The notes under the pieces were generated by a model. The model saw nothing but the letters and a program-made list of their open reading frames with translations, searched no databases and was not told the DNA's origin. Shown here one piece after another: positions 56,222 through 64,000 of a DNA stretch of 64,000 bases (the first letter of the stretch is position 1; each line of letters starts with the position of its first letter). Origin of the DNA: Defluviimonas aquaemixtae (GTDB lineage: Bacteria; Pseudomonadota; Alphaproteobacteria; Rhodobacterales; Rhodobacteraceae); assembly GCF_900302475.1 (NCBI RefSeq), contig NZ_OMOQ01000003.1, positions 558,001-622,000 of the forward strand. The letters run 5' to 3'. A program made the translations under genes and the position numbers.

Positions 56222-57190
56222 TCAGACCTTGATGTTGACCATCATCTTCATGAAGATGACGTTGATCGTGAGGAAGGTGAAGACGATCAGTGCGGCAGGT
56301 ACGAAGGCAGCCGTGTTCTTCACCGTGTCGAAGTAGTCCGGCTTCAGGATCTGAATGATCGCCAGCACGACGAGCGGGAAGGCCGACAGGAACATGCCGG
56401 ACCATTTCGCTTCGGCCGTGATCGCGCGAACGCGCCGGAACAGCCGGAATCGAGCCCGGATCACCTTAGCCAGACCGTCGAGGATTTCGGCGAGGTTGCC
56501 GCCCGACTGCTGCTGGATCGTAACGGCGACCGCGAGGAAGCGCAGATCCTGCATGTCCATGCGTTCGGCGAGATCCTTGAGCGACTCCGAGACTTCGCGT
56601 CCGTAGGCGGATTCGTCGGCGATCATGCCGAACTCGGTACCCAAGGGGTCGGGCACTTCTTTGGCGACGATCTGGATCGCGGAGGAGAACGGATGGCCGA
56701 CCCGGAGTGAACGTACCATGAGCTCGACGGCGTCGGGCAGTTGCTCCTCCACCATGTCCATGCGCTTCTTGGCCTTGCGGTGGATCCAGAAATAGACCGC
56801 GCCGACGCCCATCACGATGGCCACGGCGACCTGCACCGGGGTCGAAGCCGCGGTGCCGATCCGAAGCCCGAGGAATGCAACGACCGTCAGAAGTGCCATT
56901 ATCCCCACAAGCGCGCGGGGCGAGAACGCGATATTGGCCTTCTGCGCCTTCGTGGCGAGCATCGAGTAAAGCGGAATGCCCTTCGCCCTCAGATGCTGGC
57001 TGGCTTCCTTGCGGAGCTGTTCGAGCACCTGTTCGCGCTGACCGCCCTTTTCGAGCAGGTCGAGGCGGCGGTTGACCTTGGAGTTGAGCGAGATCGACTT
57101 GCCGAAGACGACGAGATAGATGCCCTCGACCAGCAGCAGAACCGCCAGAAAGATCAGGCCGTAGATGATTGGCGTCGGGCTAATGATCAT
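56222..57190 (-). CDS. tadB: Tad inner-membrane platform protein TadB
   Basis: 322 aa GspF-domain protein, membrane helices at both ends; domain core EEQLPDAVELMVRSLRVGHP and AVAVTIQQQSGGNLAEILD. The ATG at 57190 starts the first helix; the in-frame start at 57247 lies inside tadA. 5 bases after tadA. Confidence 0.92.
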   Translation of the reverse strand: MIISPTPIIYGLIFLAVLLLVEGIYLVVFGKSISLNSKVNRRLDLLEKGGQREQVLEQLRKEASQHLRAKGIPLYSMLATKAQKANIAFSPRALVGIMALLTVVAFLGLRIGTAASTPVQVAVAIVMGVGAVYFWIHRKAKKRMDMVEEQLPDAVELMVRSLRVGHPFSSAIQIVAKEVPDPLGTEFGMIADESAYGREVSESLKDLAERMDMQDLRFLAVAVTIQQQSGGNLAEILDGLAKVIRARFRLFRRVRAITAEAKWSGMFLSAFPLVVLAIIQILKPDYFDTVKNTAAFVPAALIVFTFLTINVIFMKMMVNIKV

Positions 57191-57195
57191 GCGCG

Positions 57196-58635
57196 TTACT
57201 CCGCGGCGATGGGTTCGTAGATCGACGGCGGCAGATCGTAGCCCCACTGACGGAAGCGTTCGGCGTATGCCGAGCGGACGCCGGTCGCGGTGAATCGGCC
57301 GATGATCTTGCCGTCGGGCGCAAGCCCGAGCCGTTCATACCGGAAAATCTCCTGCATGGAAATCACGTCGCCTTCCATGCCGGTGATCTCGGTGATCGAG
57401 GTCATGCGGCGCGAACCGTCCTGAAGACGCGACGCCTGCACGATGAGATTGACGGCCGAGGCGATCTGCGCGCGCACCGCCTTGATCGGCATCTCGATAC
57501 CGGCCATCGAGATCATGTTCTCTAGTCGGCTAATACCGTCACGGGCGGAGTTCGCATGGATCGTGGTCATCGACCCATCATGGCCGGTGTTCATGGCCTG
57601 AAGCATGTCGATGACTTCCTCGCCGCGCGTTTCGCCGACGATGATGCGGTCGGGACGCATCCGGAGAGCGTTTCTGAGGCAGTCGCGCTGCGTGACCGCG
57701 CCTTTGCCTTCGACGTTGGCCGGGCGACTTTCCATCCGGCCCACATGGACCTGCTGAAGCTGAAGTTCCGCCGTGTCTTCGATCGTGAGGATACGTTCGG
57801 AGTTGTCGATGAAGGATGACAATGCATTGAGCGTGGTCGTCTTACCCGAGCCCGTACCGCCCGAGACGATGATGTTCAGGCGCGTGGAGACGGCTGCCTG
57901 AAGGTAGGCGGCCATTTCCTCGGTGAACGCGCCGAAGCGGACGAGATCGTCAACGGCGAGCTTTTCTTTCTTGAACTTACGAATCGAGACGAGCGAGCCG
58001 TCGACCGCGATCGGAGGCACCATCGCGTTGAAACGCGAACCATCAGCGAGACGGGCGTCCACATAGGGGTTTGATTCATCGACGCGCCGGCCGACGGCGG
58101 AGACGATTTTGTCAATGATCCTGAGAAGGTGGCGCTCGTCCTTGAACGATGTGTCGGTCAGTTCGAGCTTGCCGTCGCGCTCGACGAACACCTGCTGCGG
58201 GCCATTGACGAGAATATCGTTGACGGTCTCATCCTGCAGCAACGGCTCAAGCGGGCCGAGGCCCATCACCTCGTGGTAAAGTTCCTGGAAGAGCGTCGAA
58301 CGCTCTTCCTTGTTCAACACGACGCTCATTTCCTCGAGCGCTTCCGTGGAGATCGATACGATTTCCTGACGAAGCTCGGATTCAGTCGCGTGTTCGAGCG
58401 CGCCGAGATTGAGGTTGTCGAGCAGTCGCTTGTGAAGCTCGACTTTCAGCTCGCCGATGCGTTCCCTGCGCTTGCGGTCCTTTTCCTGCGCGCCGACCTG
58501 CGCCGGCGTCTTCACCGCGGCCGACTGACGCCGGACGACGCCGGAGCGCGCATCGGGCTGAGCCTGGGCGACCTCGTCGCGCTTCGGCGCGGCGGCGGGT
58601 GCGGCGGCTTGAGGCTTCTTGTAACGCGAAAACAT
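57196..58635 (-). CDS. tadA: Tad secretion ATPase TadA/CpaF
   Basis: 479 aa VirB11-type ATPase. Walker [15 protein letters not shown], Asp box [14 protein letters not shown], Walker [20 protein letters not shown] and His box [16 protein letters not shown] are all intact. It powers Flp assembly from the cytoplasm. A Pro/Ala-rich N-terminal 60 residues are variable. Confidence 0.95.
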   Translation of the reverse strand: MFSRYKKPQAAAPAAAPKRDEVAQAQPDARSGVVRRQSAAVKTPAQVGAQEKDRKRRERIGELKVELHKRLLDNLNLGALEHATESELRQEIVSISTEALEEMSVVLNKEERSTLFQELYHEVMGLGPLEPLLQDETVNDILVNGPQQVFVERDGKLELTDTSFKDERHLLRIIDKIVSAVGRRVDESNPYVDARLADGSRFNAMVPPIAVDGSLVSIRKFKKEKLAVDDLVRFGAFTEEMAAYLQAAVSTRLNIIVSGGTGSGKTTTLNALSSFIDNSERILTIEDTAELQLQQVHVGRMESRPANVEGKGAVTQRDCLRNALRMRPDRIIVGETRGEEVIDMLQAMNTGHDGSMTTIHANSARDGISRLENMISMAGIEMPIKAVRAQIASAVNLIVQASRLQDGSRRMTSITEITGMEGDVISMQEIFRYERLGLAPDGKIIGRFTATGVRSAYAERFRQWGYDLPPSIYEPIAAE

Positions 58636-58651
58636 GTCTGTCCCCCAGGGG

Positions 58652-59902
58652 TTAGGCGTTGCCCGCCTCGGCAGCCTTGTTCAGGTCGTAGAGCGACTTG
58701 GCGAGCTTTGCGATCTCGCGACGCAGCGGGTTCTTCGCGGCCGTTTCGGCGAGTGGCAGGCCGTGGTCGTTCGATTGCGTCACCGGCTTGGCGCCGTCGG
58801 GCAACTGCAGCTCGATCGTGATGTCGAGGCTTTCGGCCAGCCGCTTGACGCGACTCTTGCCCGACAGATCGGTGAACTTGGGCGCCCTGTTCAGCACATA
58901 GCGCAGCTTCTCATAGGGCAGCTCTTCGGCCTTGAGCGCGCGGATCATCCGGAGCGCGTTCTGTGCCGAACGCATGTCGAGCTCCATTGTGGTGAAGTAG
59001 ACGTGGGCGTGGTTCAGGACCGCCTCGGTCCACTGCACGACGGTCGAGGGCATATCGACGACGACGAAGTCGAAGTTCGCCCGCGCCACGTCGAGGACGC
59101 GGTTGATGTCCTCCGACGTGACAATGTCCAGAGGCAGCATTTCGGACGGTGCCGTCATGACATGCATCTTGTCATTGAAGCTCAGAAGCGCCTGGAGGAA
59201 GCTGACATTGTCGACGGACGCGGTGTCGGACAGCATCTCATAGACGGCCTCGCGGCGGGGCAGGTCGAGGTAGGTCGAGATCGAGCCGTACTGGAAGTCG
59301 AAATCTAGAAGGCAGACACGCGGAGGATTGTCCTTCTGCACCGTCGCCAATTCCCACGCGAGGTTCACGGCGAGCGTCGTGGCGCCGGTGCCGCCCGCGA
59401 GGCCGTGGACCGCCAGGATCACGCCGTCGCGGTCGCCGGAGGGCTTGAAGCTCGCAGCGGTCGCGCCGTGGGCCAGAACCTGATCGGCCGCGGGCGCCTT
59501 GTGAAGCCGTTCGATCGCCTCATGGAGCGCGTTTTCGGGCAGGGGGTAGGGGACGAAATCGTCCGCGCCGAGCTTTAGAAGCTGATGTAGTGCGATCGGG
59601 CTGACCTCTTGGGCGATGAGGATGATCTTGATCCCCTTCTCCTTCGCGGTCGTGATGATTCCCGTGATCCGTGCGAGATCGTCCTCGTCCTCCGAATCGA
59701 CCGCGATGGCGACGAAGTCGAGCGAATCGGCATCCGGCTGGTTCAAGAACAGAACGGCGTCGTCAAAGGTCAGGTCACCCCAGCTTTCGCCGAGCTCGGT
59801 TTCCATGTCCTCGATAAGAAGGTCGAAGTTACTGACATCACGCGAAATAGTGCACGCGACAATTGGCGCCGGCTCAGGCTGCAACGCTGCTACACTGCTC
59901 AT
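58652..59902 (-). CDS. tadZ: Pilus localisation protein TadZ/CpaE
   Basis: 416 aa. A receiver-like N-terminal domain (residues about 15-130) is followed by a MinD/ParA-type ATPase fold; the P-loop is degenerate (HGLAGGTGATTLAVN, no Lys), typical of TadZ. It targets the pilus apparatus to a cell site. ATG at 59902 has AAGGAC 8 bases upstream; GTG at 59908 would be too close. First gene after a terminator, so a promoter should lie in 59903-60100. Confidence 0.88.
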   Translation of the reverse strand: MSSVAALQPEPAPIVACTISRDVSNFDLLIEDMETELGESWGDLTFDDAVLFLNQPDADSLDFVAIAVDSEDEDDLARITGIITTAKEKGIKIILIAQEVSPIALHQLLKLGADDFVPYPLPENALHEAIERLHKAPAADQVLAHGATAASFKPSGDRDGVILAVHGLAGGTGATTLAVNLAWELATVQKDNPPRVCLLDFDFQYGSISTYLDLPRREAVYEMLSDTASVDNVSFLQALLSFNDKMHVMTAPSEMLPLDIVTSEDINRVLDVARANFDFVVVDMPSTVVQWTEAVLNHAHVYFTTMELDMRSAQNALRMIRALKAEELPYEKLRYVLNRAPKFTDLSGKSRVKRLAESLDITIELQLPDGAKPVTQSNDHGLPLAETAAKNPLRREIAKLAKSLYDLNKAAEAGNA

Positions 59903-60100
59903 TCCCACACGTCCTTTCCACGGGGCGTCGGTTCTGGCTCCTGATGGTCGCGAAAGCGAATCGCCTCAGGTCCAAATCCGTCCACCCGGCGCGACTCTCT
60001 AGCCCCGCCATTACTCCCGGGTTTCGAAACTCCGTGAAAATCTTGGCAATATTGGGGCTAAAAGATCGAAATTATGCGGTATCGGGAGACGATCAAAAGA

Positions 60101-60134
60101 AAGGGGCGGGTTTTGTTGATTGAACCCGCCCCTT
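60101..60134 (-). terminator. Strong terminator after ompA-like gene
   Basis: Perfect 12-bp stem AAGGGGCGGGTT (60101-60112) and AACCCGCCCCTT (60123-60134) with a 10-base loop; on the minus strand it is followed by TCTTTTGA after the stem's own T pair. It separates flp-rcpC-rcpA-ompA from tadZ onward. Confidence 0.75.
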
Positions 60135-60158
60135 CCACGAAACAATTGATGGTGACGA

Positions 60159-60833
60159 CTAGCCGCCTGTGCCGGCAGCCTGACCGCCGCCTGAGACCTC
60201 TTCCTGCTGATGGGGCGGCTGCGCGCTTGTTACATATTCGCGCCAGATCACGTCGGCATATTTGCCATTGAGAACTGTCGGGTGACTGCGGACGAAGCCG
60301 GAAACCTCGGTCACCGCTCGGCGGTTGCGCCGTTCGGGTGTCTGCACGAAGACCAGAGGCTGGGTCTCGCCCTGCGAGACGACCGCTTCGAGGCGCGAGC
60401 GGCTGATCCCCTGGCTTGCCAGATAGGACACTACAGCTTGCGCGCGGCGGAGGCCCAACTGCTTGTTATAGCCCTCGCTGCCGACCAGATCTGTATGGCC
60501 GAAAACCCGGAATCGCACTTCGGGGAACTGCCGGATCCAGTCCGCCTGACGGCTCAGAACCGTCTGGGCCTGACCGTCGAGAGCCGAGCTGTTGAAGGCG
60601 AAATTGACCATGTTCGGTACGTCGGCGGCGAACCGCCGCGTCAGGTCGATCGCGTAGGACCTCTCGCCCGAGTGGGTCAGCGTATTCGTCATCGTCGCGT
60701 TGCCGAAATCGGCGGTTTCAATCTCAGATCCTGCCTCAGAGTAGAAGGCGCGGGCGATGTTGGTTTCCTTCGAGCAGCCTGCAAGCACCGCGAGACCGGT
60801 CGAAAGCAGGAGAAGGCTGATATGCTTTTGCAT
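60159..60833 (-). CDS. OmpA-family lipoprotein of the tad locus
   Basis: 224 aa outer-membrane lipoprotein (lipobox VLAGC, C20). C-terminal OmpA-like domain (FPEVRFRVFGHTDLVGSEGY, LGLRRAQAVVSYL) would bind peptidoglycan. It occupies the slot between rcpA and tadZ where CpaD stands in Caulobacter; I see no CpaD-like protein. It may anchor the secretin. Followed by a strong terminator. Confidence 0.8.
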   Translation of the reverse strand: MQKHISLLLLSTGLAVLAGCSKETNIARAFYSEAGSEIETADFGNATMTNTLTHSGERSYAIDLTRRFAADVPNMVNFAFNSSALDGQAQTVLSRQADWIRQFPEVRFRVFGHTDLVGSEGYNKQLGLRRAQAVVSYLASQGISRSRLEAVVSQGETQPLVFVQTPERRNRRAVTEVSGFVRSHPTVLNGKYADVIWREYVTSAQPPHQQEEVSGGGQAAGTGG

Positions 60834-60837
60834 CGTC

Positions 60838-62253
60838 TTACTCCATCACATAGCCGTAGGAGCCGGAATAGTCCTGCTTCGCGACTTCGCCGATACCGCC
60901 ACCGCGCGAGGCGCGATTCGTGGCAGTCTTGCCGAAGAGGAACAGTTCTGCCTCGGTGGGCGGGCGGACCCGGTCGGTCGGCAGGGCGAGCGCCTCGCCG
61001 CGGACAGGGCTCACAAGATGCGGCGTGATGATGATCACGAGCTCCGTTTGCGAGCGCTGGAAACTGGCGCTGCGGAAGAGCGCACCAAGCACGGGAACGT
61101 CGCCGAGCCAGGGCACCTGGCCGTTTTGATCGTTGAAGTCATCCTGCAAAAGCCCCGCGATGGCAAAGCTTTCGCCGTCGCGCATCTCGACCGTCGTCTC
61201 GGCCTCGCGGCGCTTGAAGGCGTCGAGCGTGATGCCTGCGGCCGTCACGGAGACCGTTGTGTCGATGCTCGACACGGCCGCGTTGATCGCGAGGTTGATG
61301 ATGTCGCCGTCGACGACGCGCGGGGTGAAGGCCAGTTCTACACCGAAGGGCTTGTATTCGACCGTGACGGTGTTGTTCAGGTTGCGCACCGGGATAGGAT
61401 ACTCGCCGCCGGCGAGGAACCGTGCTTCCTGTCCCGAAAGGGCGGTGAGGTTCGGTTCGGACAGCGTGCGCACGAGGCCCTTGGATTCCAGAGCCTCAAG
61501 TAGAATACCGACCTGGAAGCTGCCGAGGTTGAAACCGACCGCGCCCTGGCCGATCGCGGCGGTGTTGAGGCTGAATCCCGCGCCGGTCCCGGTCGTGCCG
61601 CCGGACGTGAGCCCGCCGCTGCCAAGGCCGATCGACGTCGCGAGATCAGACGTCGATCCGTTGACGGTAAGGCCGCCCGACAGCTCTTTCGTGACCGAGC
61701 GCTGCATCTCTGCGAAGCGGACCTTCAACATGACCTGCTGGACGCCGCCCACATTCATAAGATTCGACACGCGGCCGGGGGCATAACGCTCCGCAAGATC
61801 GAGCGCGCGGTCGAGCTTCGCGACTGACGACACGGTGCCCGAAAGCACGATACCGTCATTCGCGGTGCGAACTTCGATCTGTTCGCCCGGAATGATCTGC
61901 TGAAGCCGTTCCTTGAACTCGGCCACGTCGAGCGAGACCTGGACGTCCACGTTGGTGATGAGCTGCCCGTCCGGGGCAAGTAACGTCAGGGTTGTGCGCC
62001 CGGGCGCCTTGCCGAGCACGTAGATCGACCGATCCGACAGCGTCGAGATGTCGGCGATGCCCGGATTGGCGATCGAAAGTTCCGCGAAGGGAGTTTCGCT
62101 CTCGACGATCACCGCCCGGTTCATCGGCACGGCGAGCGCGCTCGAAACCGAACCGCTCACGATTTTCAGGGTTTCCGCCTGTGCGGAATGTATAGTCGTC
62201 ATCGTGAGCGTTAGGCCCACGAATCCTGCCGCGATATAAGCTTTCATGCTCAT
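60838..62253 (-). CDS. rcpA: Tad secretin RcpA/CpaC
   Basis: 471 aa outer-membrane secretin. Signal peptide to about residue 27, N-terminal pilus-formation domain (VSGSVSSALAVPMNRAVIVE), BON-like domain (EVRTANDGIVLSGTVSSVAK), secretin core with VPWLGDVPVLGALFRS and TELVIIITPHLVSP. The ATG at 62253 follows CAGGTCA; an ATG two codons later is possible. Preceded by a hairpin after rcpC. Confidence 0.92.
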   Translation of the reverse strand: MSMKAYIAAGFVGLTLTMTTIHSAQAETLKIVSGSVSSALAVPMNRAVIVESETPFAELSIANPGIADISTLSDRSIYVLGKAPGRTTLTLLAPDGQLITNVDVQVSLDVAEFKERLQQIIPGEQIEVRTANDGIVLSGTVSSVAKLDRALDLAERYAPGRVSNLMNVGGVQQVMLKVRFAEMQRSVTKELSGGLTVNGSTSDLATSIGLGSGGLTSGGTTGTGAGFSLNTAAIGQGAVGFNLGSFQVGILLEALESKGLVRTLSEPNLTALSGQEARFLAGGEYPIPVRNLNNTVTVEYKPFGVELAFTPRVVDGDIINLAINAAVSSIDTTVSVTAAGITLDAFKRREAETTVEMRDGESFAIAGLLQDDFNDQNGQVPWLGDVPVLGALFRSASFQRSQTELVIIITPHLVSPVRGEALALPTDRVRPPTEAELFLFGKTATNRASRGGGIGEVAKQDYSGSYGYVME

Positions 62254-62409
62254 GTGACCTGCCTCTCCGATCACGCCTCGTTGGTGGGTCTTTGCTGCCC
62301 AGATTGCCGACACAATGCGGGAGGTGTGGATTATTTGCAAGAATCAACCGTTTGCAGCGATCTCTTTATGTGGGGCACGGGCAACAGTCACACAGGACTT
62401 GCGCAATGC

Positions 62410-62445
62410 GAAGCACCGGCCACTATATGCGGTGGCCGGTGCTTC
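62410..62445 (-). terminator. Hairpin between rcpC and rcpA
   Basis: Perfect 14-bp stem GAAGCACCGGCCAC (62410-62423) and GTGGCCGGTGCTTC (62432-62445) with an 8-base loop, 20 bases past the rcpC stop; no T-run. Likely an attenuator or stabilising hairpin, since the intergenic gap (212 bases) is unusually long for the locus. Confidence 0.55.
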
Positions 62446-62465
62446 GACGCTTGGAAATGCTCAGT

Positions 62466-63338
62466 TCAGTTCGTGCAGGGGATGACGGTCTCGACGATCT
62501 CGCCGCCCTTGTTGGTGCGGATCGTGCAGACCCTCTCGGGCGCGGCTTCGGGCTCGGGCGCCGCCTCGACGATGCCGAGTAGGCTGTTACGGTCGATCTC
62601 GATGGCGCCGACCTCCTGAATGTCGCCGGTCCCTACGAGGGCGAGCGTCAGCCGGCCGGTCTGCTGTGCGAGCGCGAGCGCGGCGACCTGCTCCGGCTTG
62701 GCCTCCACGGTGACCGTGCGCGCGATCATTGTCTCTTCGCTCCGGTCTGCATCCGCGCTCTGGTTGATCGCGATAAGGCGGACCGCTTTGTCGATCAGCT
62801 TCGTGACATCCTGATTGCCGATCCGGCCTGACCAGTAGATGTCGACCCGGTCGCCCGGGCGCAGGAAGCCGGAAACGCCTGAGGTCACGTCGACGTTAAT
62901 CGCGAACGCGCGCATGCCGGGCGAGAGGTTGGCGTTGATCCCGGCATCGACGCCGGGCTCTGTTATCTTCGCAGACAGCAGCGGCTCGAAGGGCTCATAG
63001 CTCCGAAGCGCGGCGCGGGGGCGCGTTTCGCCCTCCCAAAACACCGGCGTGACGTTCTGGGTGCCATCCTGCGGCGCGACGATCTTGTTGTACACACCCG
63101 CCGGCACCTTGCCGGCCTCGACCTTCACGACGTCGAGATCGGCGCGCGTCAACCGGTCGCCGTATTTCAGGGCCTTCTTGGCCACGACCACATCGACGAG
63201 ACGCGGCGCCCGCGCCCGCTCGGCGGCGAGGCGATCCCGCTCTGCCTGGGTCTGGGCGATGTAGTCCTGCGCCATGTACACAGCGAACCCCGCCAGCGCG
63301 ACCCCCAAGACCAGCACCAACCCAAATACCAATCGCAT
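62466..63338 (-). CDS. rcpC: Tad pilus protein RcpC/CpaB
   Basis: 290 aa. An N-terminal membrane/signal segment (LVFGLVLVLGVALAGFAVYM) precedes a SAF-domain-containing periplasmic part (LVDVVVAKKALKYGDRLTRA), typical of CpaB/RcpC, and a C-terminal domain. ATG at 63338 follows AGGAAG. Downstream of flp, with tandem hairpins between. Confidence 0.9.
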   Translation of the reverse strand: MRLVFGLVLVLGVALAGFAVYMAQDYIAQTQAERDRLAAERARAPRLVDVVVAKKALKYGDRLTRADLDVVKVEAGKVPAGVYNKIVAPQDGTQNVTPVFWEGETRPRAALRSYEPFEPLLSAKITEPGVDAGINANLSPGMRAFAINVDVTSGVSGFLRPGDRVDIYWSGRIGNQDVTKLIDKAVRLIAINQSADADRSEETMIARTVTVEAKPEQVAALALAQQTGRLTLALVGTGDIQEVGAIEIDRNSLLGIVEAAPEPEAAPERVCTIRTNKGGEIVETVIPCTN

Positions 63339-63513
63339 TGAACTTCCTTTCGTCAGCAAGACCCGGGAATCGGCCACCCTCCGGTCGCACACGGGCCTCC
63401 TTAGCGCGCAATTTCTCCGCGGAATACGGCGAAATGGTGGTCAAAGCGCGCCCGAGGGGTGGAATTTTGCCAGTACAGGAAACATTCGGCAAGTAGCCGC
63501 CCAGAAAGGCGAA

Positions 63514-63538
63514 GGACGCCCCGGCGCGCGGGGCGTCC
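63514..63538 (-). terminator. Terminator hairpin after flp (distal)
   Basis: 9-bp stem GGACGCCCC (63514-63522) and GGGGCGTCC (63530-63538), 7-base loop, about 40 bases after the flp stop. Second of two hairpins in tandem. Confidence 0.6.
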
Positions 63539-63554
63539 ACTTACCTTATTGCGT

Positions 63555-63572
63555 TCCGCCAGACAAGGCGGA
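63555..63572 (-). terminator. Small hairpin after flp (proximal)
   Basis: 6-bp stem TCCGCC (63555-63560) and GGCGGA (63567-63572), loop of 6 bases, only 7 bases beyond the flp stop. May stabilise the pilin mRNA 3' end or help termination. Confidence 0.4.
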
Positions 63573-63579
63573 CAATCGA

Positions 63580-63774
63580 TCAGAACGTGGTGTTGACCGT
63601 CTGGCTGGACAGGTAGTTCTGAACCTTTTGCCCGATGCTCGTCATGTTGCCCTGAATGCCGGCCATCGCAATCGCGACCAAGGCACAAACGCTCGCCGTC
63701 AGCACGACCCAGTCGACCGTCACGGCGCCGTCTTCCTCAGCGCGGAAATCAAAAATCTTGTCCCAAAGCTTCAT
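63580..63774 (-). CDS. flp: Flp-type pilin
   Basis: 64 aa. A short charged leader (KLWDKIFDFRAEEDG) is followed by the hydrophobic pilin helix (AVTVDWVVLTASVCALVAIA) and a short C-tail. Cleavage by TadV should fall after the Gly. The Flp consensus residue pair Glu-Tyr at +5/+6 is Asp-Trp here. The ATG at 63774 is used; an in-frame ATG at 63786 lies four codons earlier but GGAG is better placed for 63774. Confidence 0.88.
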   Translation of the reverse strand: MKLWDKIFDFRAEEDGAVTVDWVVLTASVCALVAIAMAGIQGNMTSIGQKVQNYLSSQTVNTTF

Positions 63775-63950
63775 CACTTGCTCCATCCTGATCGAGCGCT
63801 CGCCCGCCCGGGCTTACAAACTCGCTCTATCGCCCTTTGCCCTTGGGATGAATTAACACAGCCAAGATGGCATGATTTGGGCGCTTGTCGTTCTTTTTCG
63901 CGCTGGGTCAACCCTTTGGGAAACATTGCGTTCTGTTAGCCGAAACGAAA

Positions 63951-63972
63951 ACCGCGCCCCGAGGGGCGCGGT
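63951..63972 (-). terminator. Terminator of the gene upstream of flp
   Basis: 10-bp stem ACCGCGCCCC (63951-63960) and GGGGCGCGGT (63963-63972); the minus strand continues TTTCGTTTC. It would end a transcript arriving from beyond base 64000 and leaves 63775-63950 as the flp promoter region. Confidence 0.6.
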
Positions 63973-64000
63973 CTCATTCGATCTCGTCGAAACCAGGATC

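Overview
The window is a gene-dense, GC-rich chromosomal segment that fits an alphaproteobacterium of the Rhodobacteraceae (Roseobacter/Rhodobacter group). The grounds are the ethylmalonyl-CoA pathway pair (ecm fragment and ccr), a bacterial phosphatidylcholine synthase, a LuxI-type acyl-homoserine-lactone synthase, a BMP-type nucleoside ABC transporter and the Rhodobacterales form of the Tad/Flp pilus locus. Nearly all of it looks like core genome. I saw no insertion sequence, prophage, CRISPR array, rRNA or tRNA.

Layout. 1-5.5 kb: 5'-part of ecm, a secreted lectin-like protein, a PlsB-like acyltransferase, ccr with its terminator, then a small conserved ORF coupled to a LuxR-type regulator. 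5.5-7.3 kb: nfuA, tsaB, rimI. 7.4-12.7 kb: BMP-family nucleoside importer (binding protein, double ATPase, two permeases) with a LysE-family exporter gene between the permeases. 12.8-14.5 kb: TSUP anion transporter and its TIGR02186 partner. 14.6-20.3 kb, minus strand: stand-alone AsnC-type domain, RecD-like helicase, luxI-type synthase, pcs, xerC, DUF484, transaldolase-like aldolase. 20.3-26.5 kb: priA, MFS permease, msrA, hexapeptide acetyltransferase, prmA, a small membrane protein. 26.6-29.4 kb: DUF1127 gene and divergent ruvCAB. 29.5-32.1 kb: two conserved hypotheticals, a methyltransferase, a bactofilin. 32.2-41.3 kb: the complete ybgC-tolQRAB-pal-cpoB-tilS-ftsH cluster. 41.3-45.7 kb: tam-like methyltransferase, MOSC protein, fhs and folD (one-carbon metabolism). 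45.7-51.5 kb, minus strand: PaaI thioesterase, pdeM phosphoesterase, Lhr-type helicase, a beta-hydroxyacid dehydrogenase and a winged-helix/AAA+ ATPase. 51.6-53.2 kb: a membrane GT-C-like protein. 53.2-63.8 kb, minus strand: tad locus in the order flp, rcpC, rcpA, ompA-like, tadZ, tadA, tadB, tadC, two tadD-like genes, tadV.

How the genes connect. The first block serves acetyl-CoA assimilation and membrane lipid synthesis. The tol-pal cluster spans the envelope. fhs and folD interconvert one-carbon folates. The tad genes build an adhesive pilus; hairpins after flp, after rcpC and after the ompA-like gene suggest graded expression along the cluster. The quorum-sensing synthase and receptor are both here but unlinked, about 11 kb apart. 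The most unusual signals I found are a hairpin that encloses the luxI ribosome-binding site, a dyad upstream of the luxR unit, a cluster of GGTCAA half-sites at the nucleoside-transporter promoter, a pair of TGCA dyads upstream of the DUF1127 gene, and the winged-helix/AAA+ ATPase beside the tad locus. No wholly new multi-gene system is evident; these are candidate regulatory and accessory elements.
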